DNA from: Rhexocercosporidium sp. MPI-PUGE-AT-0058
Taxonomy: Eukaryota > Ascomycota > Leotiomycetes > Helotiales
Assembly (NCBI GenBank): GCA_020746875.1
Contig: JAGTJL010000012.1
Span: 186,001 to 250,000, forward strand
Length of the DNA: 64,000 bases
Direction of reading: 5' to 3'
Of this stretch, positions 34,701 through 45,768 are shown piece after piece. The first letter of the stretch is position 1; every line of letters begins with the position of its first letter. The translations under genes and the position numbers were made by a program. The notes beneath the pieces are model-generated. The model was not told the origin of the DNA. It saw nothing but the letters and a program-made list of their open reading frames with translations, and ran no database searches.

Positions 34701-35970
34701 CGGCCCAAGCACGACCTTCAACCACTCGCACGCAGCTGCCGACAATACATTCCAGTCGAATCTTCAGAATGTCTCTTCGTTCAGCGCGTTTGCTAAGCAG
34801 AATTACAAGCCCGCCTCGCCAAGCCCTGGCTTCTACGAGCTTTCGAGAGGTGTCACTACTCATACGCCAGTCAAGGAGGCCGACTCGTTCATCTCCAACA
34901 TGAACGGTCCAGAGTCGCAAGATTCCGTTGCTGTAAACCAGCGATACCCTGTTCCCGGAACTTCATTCGGTGAGTTCAACTCGATGGCTAGTGACTATGC
35001 TGGACACCAGACCGCCGGTACCTTTGAAGATTTCAACGCCATGGCAGCAGGACACGATCAAGGAAGCGGATACAACATGATAGGCGGTAACATTATGGGA
35101 GACGGTACGATGAGTGGCAGCATGATGGGAAACACCATGATGGGCGGAAGAAGTAACTTGGTTCCAAGCTCTTTAGACTCCTTCGGCAGCATGGCCGCAG
35201 GTGGTCCCAGTGACTTCAGAGGAATAGTCAGCCACGGCATCCACCAACCAGCTGGTTTCCCCAACCAACAAGGCTGGACTTCGATGAACACAGCTGGAGC
35301 AACTTACAACACCTTTGGTGGCCAGTCAAGCTCCTTCAATCCCCGAACCGCAGCCAACACAGCTCACAATCGCGCCATGGGTAGCTTCCCTCAATTCGGC
35401 CAATCTGGTCTCCTAACTCCAAATCCCCTCGGCGGCCGAGTCCATAGCCGATTCTTCAATCCAACCGACTCTGGTCGGGCCACGCCAGGCAATGAGCGAT
35501 TCGCTTTCAATAACATGGCCGTCCCATCGAACCCAAGCCATCCCGCTGCAGGCTCATTTGTCAACCCAATGGCTAACCCCGGCAACCCAAACCACCCTGC
35601 TGCAGGATCTTTCGTTCACGGAGGAGGATCAAGCCGCTCCCGCACTCATGGCTTGCATATCGGTTCGAAGCCGCCAGCCTCGTCCCGCGTCCGCCGTCCC
35701 ATCCCTATCATGACTCCTGGTAGCACCTTGGCTGCCAGCGCGCCAGCCTTCCAACTCCCGTCTCCAACTCGTCTGGCTATCAACTATGGTGCTGGCCCTA
35801 CTGCTCCGTTGGGCTCCGGCACACCAGCCAATGCACCTGCTGCGGTTCGACGTACTCCAAGTCCGGAAAAGAAGGCAATCCAGAAGGCTCCCATGGATAT
35901 TTTCAGTGCTGCTATTGCGAGCGCTTTCAACGGTCCCAAGAGCAGCCCATCTGGTGGAAGCAACGCTTAA
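31723..35970 (+). CDS. Large low-complexity protein, function unknown
   Basis: A single-exon 1415-aa protein starting MATPSHPPGDQPGN. Residues 1-400 are disordered and rich in Gly, Pro, Ser and Asn, with loose tandem blocks (for example GxGPxNxxxGRxxGFTP near 185-250). About 410-620 looks folded (LPTLSISVALYSPMGSF, then LRGLILTLQDQLLANL, then a Leu/Glu/Val-rich stretch). A basic KRATKHKHAKSKSHKK patch sits near 684-699, a helical segment near 719-750 (AEKLLQSLGLSSAAKQIADEL) and an acidic patch near 845-865. A conserved-looking block NWEKYQTWGEKPTDPGYADRK lies near 803-823. The C-terminus is Met/Gly/Ser-rich with a repeated NPxHPAAGSFV. I do not recognise it. Its composition would fit a nuclear or RNA-granule protein, but that is inference. 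The ATG at 31723 is the first in frame. Confidence 0.7.
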   Translation: MATPSHPPGDQPGNPPAPGPPTLSFYTLREPSAQNQFSNQNQVQIPNQAQNQPHHRSHSQSHFPTHRRGFSQGHGYSHGRRPHNLPQISLSFSTEVNYSVDTRLSSNPAPSASTPTRSGPGVAPDVGPGLGVGYGPEGEYGYRNAYAPGPGPAGGFYTSPAIPAGGSTYQPDANPFPIAVPNPNFHGRSWSGSGPGMGPMNIGIGRERGFTPSRNIPGTGPLNTSMGRGLGFTAPHHAPRLGPRSDVGMGRGGFTPTPPRASFGSNPNFNSNFGSAPGVNSGPGSGPVSLPSRFFNQPPASYARVRGTGPPPPLAQPRMQLQGPRSFTAQTVSATRPANVPSFIAQASSPLGEGSPSTSRPTPAHLATPQHLATPTITIAGTPTRSPAFVAPRGEEGTPTPNKEKAVGVPTLTVAEATLMLTMAASTPPVPAESLPTLSISVALYSPMGSFLPPLQPLILTSNTHLRGLILTLQDQLLANLRHSGSLAKLLVQSIEVRVFDLDNVEGLARLPRIEGLLSGEEGGLGEEVGKMVVGKSRWVAWDATGGQGEVEKFWNLLVRKLLLDEMKRVDREAGKAPMLKVRTVVKIGEIVEGEEVMGERIVGGGHLFRVPAGARLPSPALVAQTIITPRVSIAAQGGKEPDNQMVQEATSKAEVERSGSPERSIASASGSGSPSSSTRTQKRATKHKHAKSKSHKKQQQSVDDMAPSAPTSDDKIEAAEKLLQSLGLSSAAKQIADELKKIQSKIKIEPATATATATAEDDDRKKNEKVHYERMMSVGEPKQFWVEKGGYPKDAPVDPENNWEKYQTWGEKPTDPGYADRKVLHDMFPLRHIPFNGPPCTPWNKKKDGEESDDEEDEKKGDESIKMVPYAALDPELVKDEMLEDRNKPEKLPTHVKEHWDEQERIKGMSGSDDETFFPASNPAVIKKEDAAKVFAAKEYKNPARPKFDIRSVLSGPTERRASSNSAYLNSLIADGPSNFYEQMPAPGGFQLGPSTTFNHSHAAADNTFQSNLQNVSSFSAFAKQNYKPASPSPGFYELSRGVTTHTPVKEADSFISNMNGPESQDSVAVNQRYPVPGTSFGEFNSMASDYAGHQTAGTFEDFNAMAAGHDQGSGYNMIGGNIMGDGTMSGSMMGNTMMGGRSNLVPSSLDSFGSMAAGGPSDFRGIVSHGIHQPAGFPNQQGWTSMNTAGATYNTFGGQSSSFNPRTAANTAHNRAMGSFPQFGQSGLLTPNPLGGRVHSRFFNPTDSGRATPGNERFAFNNMAVPSNPSHPAAGSFVNPMANPGNPNHPAAGSFVHGGGSSRSRTHGLHIGSKPPASSRVRRPIPIMTPGSTLAASAPAFQLPSPTRLAINYGAGPTAPLGSGTPANAPAAVRRTPSPEKKAIQKAPMDIFSAAIASAFNGPKSSPSGGSNA

Positions 35971-38900
35971 ATGGTCATGAGGACTTCACACCATTGTCGT
36001 ATGGAGACAACAGCGGATTGTGGATATGTTTTTTTCTCTCTTCTTCTTCTGGTTTTCTTCTCTGGTGGTGGTGCATATGCGATAAAGAATCTCCTGCGAG
36101 TTTGATTGTCTCGTTGTTTTGACGCTGCTTGATTCATCTCGCGGCTGAACAGAACAGACTTGGCTATTTCTCACTCCTGGTGCAGGATAACGTTTTACGA
36201 ACGATGACGATGATGATTCTGACAACGAGATACTCATCTTGAGGCATAGCGAGGGTGTTATTACTGGCTTGCTGTTGTTTTCAGCATCATTAAAGATGCC
36301 TCCCCAAGAATGAAGCGTTTTCGGGTAGCAATAGGCCCTGAGCGGCATCAGCAAAATGCCGATAAAGAACCAATGAAATTCAGATTGTCAAAATATCGAG
36401 GTTTAATAGCTGTGATATGCTAGCCATACATGTCTCTGGCACAGATAGACCAACAATTGTTGTCCTTGTGACTTCGATTGATGCAGATATGCAAGAGAAT
36501 CCCGACCGGTGCATCTATCATCGAGGAAAGCAAGTGCTGACTTGACCGTGGGGGTCACCCACTGGTATTAATGTAAGGGAAATAAGCGCAAATATTGACA
36601 TGAGTAGTACAAATGTGGGCATTTATGCAGGCAAAGATTCAAGACATAGAACAAGGGCCCTAGTGGGCTCTTCAATCTCAAAAGCACCCCACATTCATAC
36701 AGTACGAAAAGTCGGTAAGAGACTGGTTTGGAGTCAGATACCTTGTTCTGGTCTTCAAGATAGTGACACGTATGTTGGCAGAGATAGACAAATTTGGAGA
36801 AAGCATGCAAGGCAAAAAAGAAAGCCATCCCATTTCAAGTCAGACCATGCAGATGTGCGCTATTCGCTGGATAGTGCAGATGGTTGTAAAGAACCCGACT
36901 TTTATTGGAGGCCGCGGTCGAGCCTCATCCAGTGAGGGAAGTTGCAGATATCTCTGCCATGTTCACTGTGTCTTGCAGGCCAATCCCATGCTAATGGGTC
37001 GACTTGTGCAACGTGGTTCGGCTTGTTGCACAGAGAAGCGCAGTCTGTCGGCAGCCACGGAATGACTCGGACAGTACCCCACCAAGGTGATGAGCATTCC
37101 AGTTCGTTGCCACGGTCGTAAGTATATCGTCCCAGGACCTATCAATTGTTGCCAGCTGACCATGGTGATGAGAAGATTCCGGGGCAAGCTACAAACCCCT
37201 TAGCAGCGTGTGCGGCGGATTGAAGGGGGAAGTGTTGACTATGTCGATGCATGTCGACGGTATTACTTGCCGACCCAATTACACATCCAACATTTGATCT
37301 TGGTATGTATTGCAGTATTGAGTATAACATCACCGACCATCGTATCTGCGCAGCATCCCAGAATAGTCAAGGACCGGAAAAGAAGCCTAGGACCGAATTG
37401 TCCTGACCGTGGATGCATGGATGGGCTTGGTAGTGATGCCGTGCCTAGTCAACGGGCCTGCTCCCAGCTGCTGGAATGAGGAATCGTAAGTCGAAACTTG
37501 AGAATCGCTCCTATTTAGAGATTCGAACGAATCTGTCTCGTCTCATCTCGTCCCGCCTCATCCAAAGACAAATTTCGCATGCTCCTCTGCTCGCTCCACC
37601 GCACGCACAGATCCTTCATGCGAGTCTCATCCCAGCACGGAAGGGAACAATCTGCAGGAACACAATGGTGTTACGTCAAGACGCGTGGGAAGCAAGCCAT
37701 GGTCAGGTTGTTGCCAAGCTGGGGAGGTTGGACTGGCTGGATGGATATTATAGAAGAACGGCTGATCCAAGCACATCGGGGTATTTGTCATAGTTATCTA
37801 GTTACCGAAAGAAGCCAATCCAGGATCAGGATGAGGAAGCAGAAGGGTGATGAGCAGATGAAGGAAGAAAAAGAAAGCTGAGGATGGGCGATGAGGGAGG
37901 GAAGGGAAAGTGTGCGAGAAGAAAAAGAAACAAACAGGAGCAGGGTTAGTAAGTCGAGGGCGTCGATAGTTTTGATGGTTGGTGGGGCAGGAGCAGGAGC
38001 AGGGCCAGCATCAGGCCTGGGATATTTTGACGCAGCCGCCAACCGGCCGGCCGGACGCCCCGGACTGGAATGGAGAGGAGAGGAGATGACAGGACAAGAT
38101 CGATAATTACCTGGGATAAAGCCATACGATTACAGCCTGAGTGTGAACTGGACTGGACTGAGCACCCCCTACGATGTCCCTCCTCCATCTCCTTCTCCTC
38201 CTCCTCCAACAAGACTGTAGATAGTACAGTATGATACAATATAGTATAGTAAGTTACAATACAGTACGAAAGGGACAGTACAGTACAAAGTAGACAGATA
38301 GTTGCAGCAGCTTGCCTTTGCCATCACTCTTCCACCTTTTCCACCCTTTCCACCTCTTCCACCTCTCCCACCTCCGTCTGTTTCTGCTTCTACTTCTGCT
38401 TCTCCTCCCCCTCCTCCCTTTGCCTGGCTCACCCAACCTCAGCAACCAACCCCTTCCTTTCTTTTCCTCTCCTCTCTCTCCTCACATCGGGATCATGTGC
38501 CCCAACACCACCCTCCAAAAGCACATTGCGAGTGGTACAGAAATCCTGGACTAACGATTCACTTACTCTCTTTGGTCGACTACGAACCATGTACGTGTGT
38601 GTATGTATGTGTATGCACACTGATGTGCCAGCAAAAAGCATCAAATCAAGCCCGTGCGTCTGCCTGCCTGCCCTGGCTCTTCTTACTTTTGTTCGGCCCG
38701 TGGCAAATGACTGACTTTCATGAGCATCTCCCTGTTCCCCGGACTGACCGCCATGACATTATTTCCTTCTTGTACAAGCGTGGTGGCAGGACGCTCGAGC
38801 ACCAGCCGGTGACGGACATTACATTGGCATCCCCATATTTTCTCATATTTCTTTTGATAGTGGCCCTAGCTTGCCCTGCAGCTGGCTGCACACCTCCTCA

Positions 38901-40033
38901 CGATGCTGCTGCCAGTCGTCGATGGACGGTAGATACGAAGGCGAGTACTGTCCGCCTTCAACCGGCAACCAGCAAAAGCTACAGGGACTAGACGGGATTC
39001 GATAATGGCCTGTTTTCATAGTCTGAAGCTTCAGCTGTTGTGGCCATGGCTCACTCTACCCCATAAGGGGGCCGAGGAGAAAAGCACACATAGGTTGAGG
39101 CATGCCCCCCCCCGCCACCACTACACACCACTGCACCCAGACTCACAATCACAAATTTCGTGATGCTGAGCATGAAAGCTACTGCCGTTCTGTTCCACCT
39201 AAAGCACGAACGAACGATCGAACGTGATTGTGCAACCCATCCGAACAGGAATTATTGATCTACCTCGCGGAACTCAGAGGCAGCTGACAGGTGCTGGGAC
39301 GAGCATTGGACCGAGCGACCAGTTGAGCTGGGAATTGTCAACACTCCCAAGCATTTCCAGGCAGGCAGACAGACAAACAGACACTCTTTCCTCTCTTAGA
39401 TCTCGTGAGAGTAAAGAGAGCCGAGAACTGTTTTTCTCTCGTCTCTCGTCGCAAGAGGCAGACGTGCATCTTGACGGAAGGCTGTACTTTTTGTTGCCTG
39501 GGCTAGACTTGCTGCTCTCGTGGATTTGTATTGGCCCAGCGAATCCCCCTCCCTCTTCAACCACCTGCACCCCGACATCCCGACCGATTATCCAGTCAGC
39601 GTCATCCGAATATTGCAGGGTACGTACACATCTGGCTTACTGTCTAATGTCATCTTCTACTCGGTGCGGCTATCCCTGGCTTTGCTTTGCTGACCCTTTT
39701 TTTCTTCTTGGTTCTGCTTCCACTCACCGTGTTTGGGAGTCAGTGGCTAGGCAGACAGGCGAGGTCTTTGTTTGGTTTCAGGCGAGGCTGAGAATTGAGC
39801 TGGCCCTGAAGGCTTGTCTTGTCTGTCAACGCAGGGCAATGTAGAGGAAAGTTTGACTCTGATTCAGGTGAATCAAGGGTTTTTGCTGATGCTCACTCAC
39901 GTATTCATCCAACCACTCGGTCACTTACTCGTTGCATCTGCCTTGCACCTCCTGTACCTGGATGGGCAGCTAGTCGGCTCTTTCTCGCTTTGATTGACTT
40001 CTGCGTCATTTTCTTTCTTGCCTTGTTCTCTCT

Positions 40034-40053
40034 TGCCTGCCTGCCTGCCTGCC
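40034..40053. repeat. (TGCC)n tetranucleotide repeat
   Basis: About five tgcc units in the region upstream of the ABC transporter. Confidence 0.8.
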
Positions 40054-40120
40054 TCCTTTTTTTTTCTCTTTCTCCATTCCCTTTCACACACCCGAAATTC
40101 ACTGTGTCAGCCTTTCCTTT

Positions 40121-40165
40121 GCTTTGCTTTGCTTTGCTTTGCTTTGCTTTGCTTTGCTTTGCTTT
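40121..40165. repeat. (GCTTT)9 pentanucleotide repeat
   Basis: Nine perfect gctttt-less units of gcttt in a row, bordered by imperfect cctttcctt units, about 345 bp before the transporter start. Confidence 0.88.
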
Positions 40166-40509
40166 CCTTTCCTTCGCTGCCTGGTCTGGTCCGGTCCGGT
40201 CTGGTCTACTCTAGTCTGGGTTCTAAAGCAGTTTGATCTCGTCTCGAGTCGCCTTCCTCATTGCTTATTTGCTCTTTCCACCTCAAGTACCGTTCGTACC
40301 TTCCGCCACAGTGCTTTAGCCGCCTCACCCAGGCAGATAGATCTTTTCCCTTGAGCCTCAACTTTTCCGTCGTTGACTCCCATTCCTTCCTCAACATCGC
40401 TGTCGTTCGACCCCGTCACCAGCATCTTGACTTTCATTTGCTCCTCGATAGACACGCTGACTGTCGTTACTCTTACAGCTTCACGCCACTAGACTTCCCT
40501 TCGCTATTG

Positions 40510-43500
40510 ATGGGGTTGCATCCTTGGACCTCTGCCATGCTGACCACCATGGCACCAGTGGCTCCAGATCAGGTATGAATCACCCCCAGATGGGACATTG
40601 GAGGGACTCTTCCCAGCGTCCTCCTCCTGCTGTGATTTTCTAACATTCATTCTCTCAGCTTTGGACCGCCATCGAAGTCATTCACTATGGATACCCTGCC
40701 CTGGTCTCGTTGTACTTCCTCATTGCTCTCACTGTCACAGTCTGCACTTTACAGACACGAAGACTACGAGTCCAAGATCAACCTGTTCGCCGCGATGTCA
40801 TGCTTGGATTGATTTTCGGAATTGCCTTGACCTATGTAAGTCACATGTCCCATGGCCGCCTGCTATCTTGATTTGAATGGTCTGCTAACACCTGTTTGTA
40901 GTTGCTGGAGGCTTTCACCATTGTTCTCGGAATCTTTGTGACTGGTATCTACCCCTCACAGGATCTTGTGGTAAGTCAGCAAAGTCCCACCTATGGCACA
41001 TCTGTTCCGCTGGCCAATTTCCACCGCTGACATGTGTGCAGGTTTACCTCCTTGCTTCGGCCATCGCCTTCGGTATCCAATGCCTTGCCTTGACGGATAG
41101 CAAGTTTCCTGTTTGGTACCCGTACTATGGAACTTGGTTCATCGGCATCGTTGTGGAGTTGCTGCTCCTGGTCGTCCCGAACGTCTTTGATCCTCCCAAG
41201 AGACCCTTTGATTTCGCTATTCTATCCATACAAATCCTAAGAACTGGCTGCTTCATCACCCTTCCCTCGCTTTATTTCGGTCTTCGCAACGACAGCAAAC
41301 TCTACGAAGACAGTGATGTAGAGCGTCAATCTCTCCTTCGAAAGAAGCTTGGGAAGAAGCCTTCAAGCGAAGCATCCACCTTGAACGGAAATGGGTATGG
41401 CACGACTACGGAGAACTCACAAGATTCCGACACTACCGAAAACTCCAGCGATACGTCCGAGGACTCATGGCTTGCAAGTCAACGAAAGGCTCAGGCAAAG
41501 ATCGATAAGCGCTTGGAGCAGGATGGCAACTGGTTTACATACGCGAAGGGTTTCACGGTTCGTCTAAACAAAGCTTTTCCGAATTGAACATTGCTGATTT
41601 CCTTCAGATTTTCTTTCCATACGTCTGGCCGTCTCACAACAGAATCCTTCAGTTCAGAGCCGTTCTGGTATGTTTCTGCCTCTTGGCCACCAACGCTCTG
41701 AACGTTCTGGTTCCCAATCAAATGGGTGTCATGATCGACAGCCTGACGAATTACCACAACGGAGGTGAGGAGATTCTATCTAACGTTAAGGAGTAAAGCT
41801 GATCAAAGCAGACAAATCCTCAAATATATGGCTTCCAATTGCCATCTACGCAGCTCTTCGGTTCATCAGTGGGGGTGCGGGAATTGGTTGGCTCAAAAAG
41901 TGGCTCTGGATGCCACTGGAACAGTATTCGTACGACGCTCTGAGCACGGCCTCGCACGCACACTTGATGAGTCTTTCCTCCGACTTTCACGACAACAAGA
42001 ATAGCTCAGACCTAACTCAGGCTGTTCATGGGGGTAGATCAGTCACGGAATTGCTAGATATTGTCTGCTTCCAGGTTGTCCCTATGTTCATTGATCTTGC
42101 TGCTGCTTTTGGCTACCTCTGGTTATTATTTGGTGCATACATGGGCCTCATCATGGTGTCAACCGTGGTGTCGTACCTCTACATCACCACGAAATTGTAT
42201 TCTCGAAAATCCGAGATGCGCCGGGAGTATATCACGATATACAGACGCGAATGGACAATGGGGCAGCAGTCACTCGATGGATGGAGTACTGCAAGTGTAG
42301 GTTCACTCTATCTTTTTCCCATTGGGATGTGCTGACGTTGGCGGCAGCTCTTCAACATGATCCCATACGAACGCCGTAGATATTCCGGAGGTAAATAGCA
42401 CTCTGAACCCTGTCGAGTTCCCAGCTAAATTTTCATAGCTGTAAAAGAGCACATGAAGTCAAAGGGAGATTACGAGATGTCTTCGCAAGCCATCGGGGCC
42501 ACTCAAGCTCTAATTCTGACTCTTGGGCTCTTGGGAGCTCTCTGGCTTGGTGTTTATCAGGTCGCATATCAGGGCCAGTCAGTTGGAAAGTTCACTACCT
42601 TGTTGGTTTACTGGGGCCAACTGCAGAGTAGGAGCTCCGATCATCCATGTATTGCTTCTTGCTAATACTTCATCAGGTCCTTTGACATTCTTCAGCACCA
42701 TGTACAAGCAGATTTCGTATAGTTTGATGGACGCTGAGCGATTGCTTGAGCTGTTCCAGACTAAGCCAACCATTGTCGATGCGCCAGATGCAAAGCCATT
42801 GAAGCTCGGAAAGGGTGTTGTCAAGTTTGACAATGTTTCATTTGCTTACGATGAGCGCAAGCCCACCTTGATAGATGTCAGCTTTGTCGTTCCTTCTGGG
42901 AAGACTGTTGCGTTAGTTGGGGAGACTGGTGGTGGGAAGTCCACAATCTTGAAATTGATCGACCGATTCTACGAAGTTAGGTCTGGATCCATATCGATTG
43001 ATGATCAAGATATTCGTCATGTCACACTCGACAGGTGAGCCACCTTTCATCTGATATCTACTCCATACTGACTTTCTTCAGTCTCCGAGAGAAGATTGGT
43101 GTCGTACCTCAAGAACCAATGCTCTTCAACGATTCGATTATGAACAATATCCGCTATGCAAGATTGTCTGCGTCTGACAAGGAGGTCTATGAAGCGTGTA
43201 GGGCTGCTGCAATTCATGACAAAATCGAATCTTTCCCAGATGGTAAGCAGCTTTATCTCCCATCGCCAATTAATCGCTGACGGTTTTAGGCTACAATTCC
43301 AAGGTTGGTGATCGTGGCGTGTAAGTAAGACCTTCCATTCTCGGATGACTATGCTGATACTCCCTAGCAAATTGTCTGGAGGAGAAAAGCAACGTGTTGC
43401 AATTGCAAGGGCAATCCTCAAATGTCCCGATATTATCCTCCTCGACGAAGCAACCAGTGCTGTCGATACCGAAACCGAGCAACTAATTCAAGAAGGCTTC

Positions 43501-45009
43501 AAGACTCTTTGCCACGGTCGTACCACGTTCATTGTTGCGTATGTACAATTCTTTTCGCTTAACTCCTACTATTACTGACTTCAACCAGTCACCGTTTGTC
43601 GACAATTATGAAGGCCGATCACATTGTGGTTGTCATGAATGGCAAGATCGTCGAGCAAGGGTCTCATGATGAACTCATACACTCAAACGGCAAATATCAT
43701 GACTTGTGGTCGAAACAAATATTCGTCAAGCCAGCAAATAGCCGCTCTAGATCTCGAAGCCCTCAGAAACGTGATACCAGTATCATCAATGATCTCACAC
43801 CAACTCGACAGAGAGTTGAATTGGCCAAAGCATTCAAGACAACTCGTCACGAGGAGCCACAGAAGGACGAAGTGAAGGAACCAGGCGATCGTGGAAATTC
43901 CGATACTGAGAAGAAGCCTGAGATTGGTCACAAACGTGAGGTAAGTGATTGATCAAAATCATCACTGTCACGCGCACTTCTTCGACAGGCCCTAAATCAG
44001 ATAGCAAGTCTGCTACAATTACATTACTGCACTAGAACACTCCTCTGTCCCTTTTTTTTCTTTTTCTTCTTCTTCGCAAGTCGGTCTTTGCTGAGAACGA
44101 AGCTCGTCAAGCTCATATTGTGACCCATGAAACCCCGTGAACCTATCTACTGCATACAACTCACGTTTGCCTCTTTGCGTACCAGTCCCTTCTAACAGTG
44201 TAAAGGGATCGAAGTTGAAACCAGACGCGCCCGAATTCGTTCCCACTCTATCAAACCCTCAATCGCAACCACAGACACCAGCTCCCATCTCCAAGGCTGA
44301 GGCGAAAGAAGCTGCCAAAGCACAGAAGAAGTTCGAGAAGGAGGAGAAGAAGATTGCAAGTCTGGCCAAGAAAGCTGGAAAGCGGGCAGCAAAGTCCACC
44401 GAGAGACTCGGGGGCGGTAAGTTCTGTAATCCAGTGCTTGATAGGACTTCGCTAAGACGCACAGATGGAAACACGTCAACCGCAGACGAATCTCACTCCG
44501 CCGGGATCTCGAATGATATTACCGAAGGAGAGATGTCCGGAACCGACAAACCCAAGACCAAGCGTGCTCGCTTTTCTAATCGACGACACCAGGCCAGGAG
44601 TGAGCCAGCAACTCGATTGAACGACTCTCTCGATGGTCAGCAGGATTCGGATCTGGCAGCAGCCAGTTCAGGTGAAGGACAACCTTTGTTGCAAAATGCA
44701 GCAGCGGTATGTCACTTCACCACGGATCCTGCTTGATCTACTAACATAGGATAGCAACGTCGTCGAGTTTCTGCGCCGAGTGATCCACCTGCTCAGCAAG
44801 AGACACGCAATGCTCGCCACCGACGGAATCGCCATTGGAGATTGAAGAACCGTAATGCCGAGAAGGCTGGTTCTGGAAGCGGAGCAACAGTTACCTCTTC
44901 AGGAACGTCAATGGACGATATTTCCGGACCTCCCCCTCCACTACCTTCTCCCGCTGCTGGTGTTATCCCGAGAGGCAATGCTCCAAAGGTCACTTTTGCC
45001 ATGTCTTGA
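40510..45009 (+). CDS. hmt1: HMT1-type vacuolar half ABC transporter
   Basis: About 16 exons. Exons read by eye: 40510-40572, 40659-40835, 40902-40970, 41042-41557, 41608-41764, 41812-42296, 42348-42390, 42439-42627, 42677-43034, 43082-43242, 43290-43320, 43368-43538, 43589-43940, then a C-terminal tail from about 44199 to a stop at 45007-45009. The first 13 join in frame (924 codons). It has the extra N-terminal membrane domain of HMT1/ABCB6-type proteins (about 1-275), then the ABC membrane domain ([29 protein letters not shown]). The ATPase has Walker [10 protein letters not shown] (about 646), Q-loop VVPQEPMLF, signature [10 protein letters not shown] (about 751), Walker B IILLDEA (about 770) and switch AHRLST (about 807). 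The tail is Ala/Lys-rich and specific to filamentous fungi. Fission yeast Hmt1 moves thiol-complexed heavy metals into the vacuole. Start alternatives are 40537 and 40549. The junction 43940 to 44199 is unresolved in phase. Confidence 0.88.
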
Positions 45010-45768
45010 CTGGACTATCGACTTTACGGGACTAGGTAATGTTCCTTGATCATCACGACACGCATATTCTAGAAGTTCTTGTAATGACGACGCCATCGCA
45101 TACGGCATCCACCATTCTCTATTCACGGTTACGATCATCCTTCACGATTTCTATTTCTCGCCCCTCATGTGAGAGATTATCATTCTTCACGATTTCTATT
45201 TTCTCATCGCCCATGAGGAATCCTGGTGACGACTTTGTTCTTATTCATACGTTCTGGGAGCCAGGCTGTTTTCAATAGGGAGCTCTAGCAAGAATTTTGC
45301 GAGGGGTAAATTATGGGACAGGAAAATATCTATAATCTTTAGCAGGAGGGCATGGAAGGAAAAATTCACTTGCCTTGTAAGAGGTACTCATGGGTAGGAA
45401 AAAGTGGTATCATGTTTACAGGTATCAGGCATTCCTCTCACGAGGGCATTTTTGTGTTGTACTTAGCTACTCAATGAAAATTCTCTGTATAATCTCACTC
45501 AAGGACTTCAACTGGATGTGGAAGATAGGTGAATGGGCTAGGCCAGACTTATGAACTTGTTGCTGGAGAGGAATGGTGGTGTCACATGACCACACGCTAA
45601 AGAAACCCCCCACCACGTTTCGCTCGAGCACATTCCATCACAACTTGTCCTCCCCCCACCAGACGACTTCTTTCCACTAACCTTTGTTCTCGAAGAATAT
45701 TGTCTAACCGAAAGCCACTCTCTTACAATCGATCACATCGTTGATTTTACTGCCTCACCCCTTTCAAT
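45010..45768. other. Intergenic, transporter 3' UTR and SGT2 promoter
   Basis: 759 bp without a gene. It contains an imperfect tandem duplication at 45134-45215 and, from about 45590, the C-rich leader of the co-chaperone gene. Confidence 0.5.
45134..45215. repeat. Imperfect tandem duplication of about 40 bp
   Basis: Both halves contain ttcacgatttctatttt/c followed by tcgccc and catg, at about 45134-45169 and 45179-45215. Confidence 0.6.

Larger units (their letters stand above)
35971..40509. other. Long intergenic region with simple repeats
   Basis: 4.5 kb between two plus-strand genes. It contains a CT/CCACC-rich minisatellite (about 38330-38380), a poly-C run (about 39104-39113), TGCC repeats (40034-40053) and GCTTT repeats (40121-40165). 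Many ORFs of 60-230 aa overlap on both strands, the longest (38302-38991 plus) being a translation of simple repeats. None is convincing. The last kilobase is probably the promoter and 5' UTR of the ABC transporter. Confidence 0.45.

Noticed and set aside
33754..34920. 388-aa open frame antisense to the 1415-aa gene
   Set aside because: Composition is that of reversed sense codons, no domain is recognisable and it lies wholly inside a convincing gene.
38302..38991. 229-aa plus-strand ORF upstream of the ABC transporter
   Set aside because: Its first part translates the CCACC/CTTCT simple repeats (Pro/Leu/Ser runs) and the rest has no motif or conserved composition.
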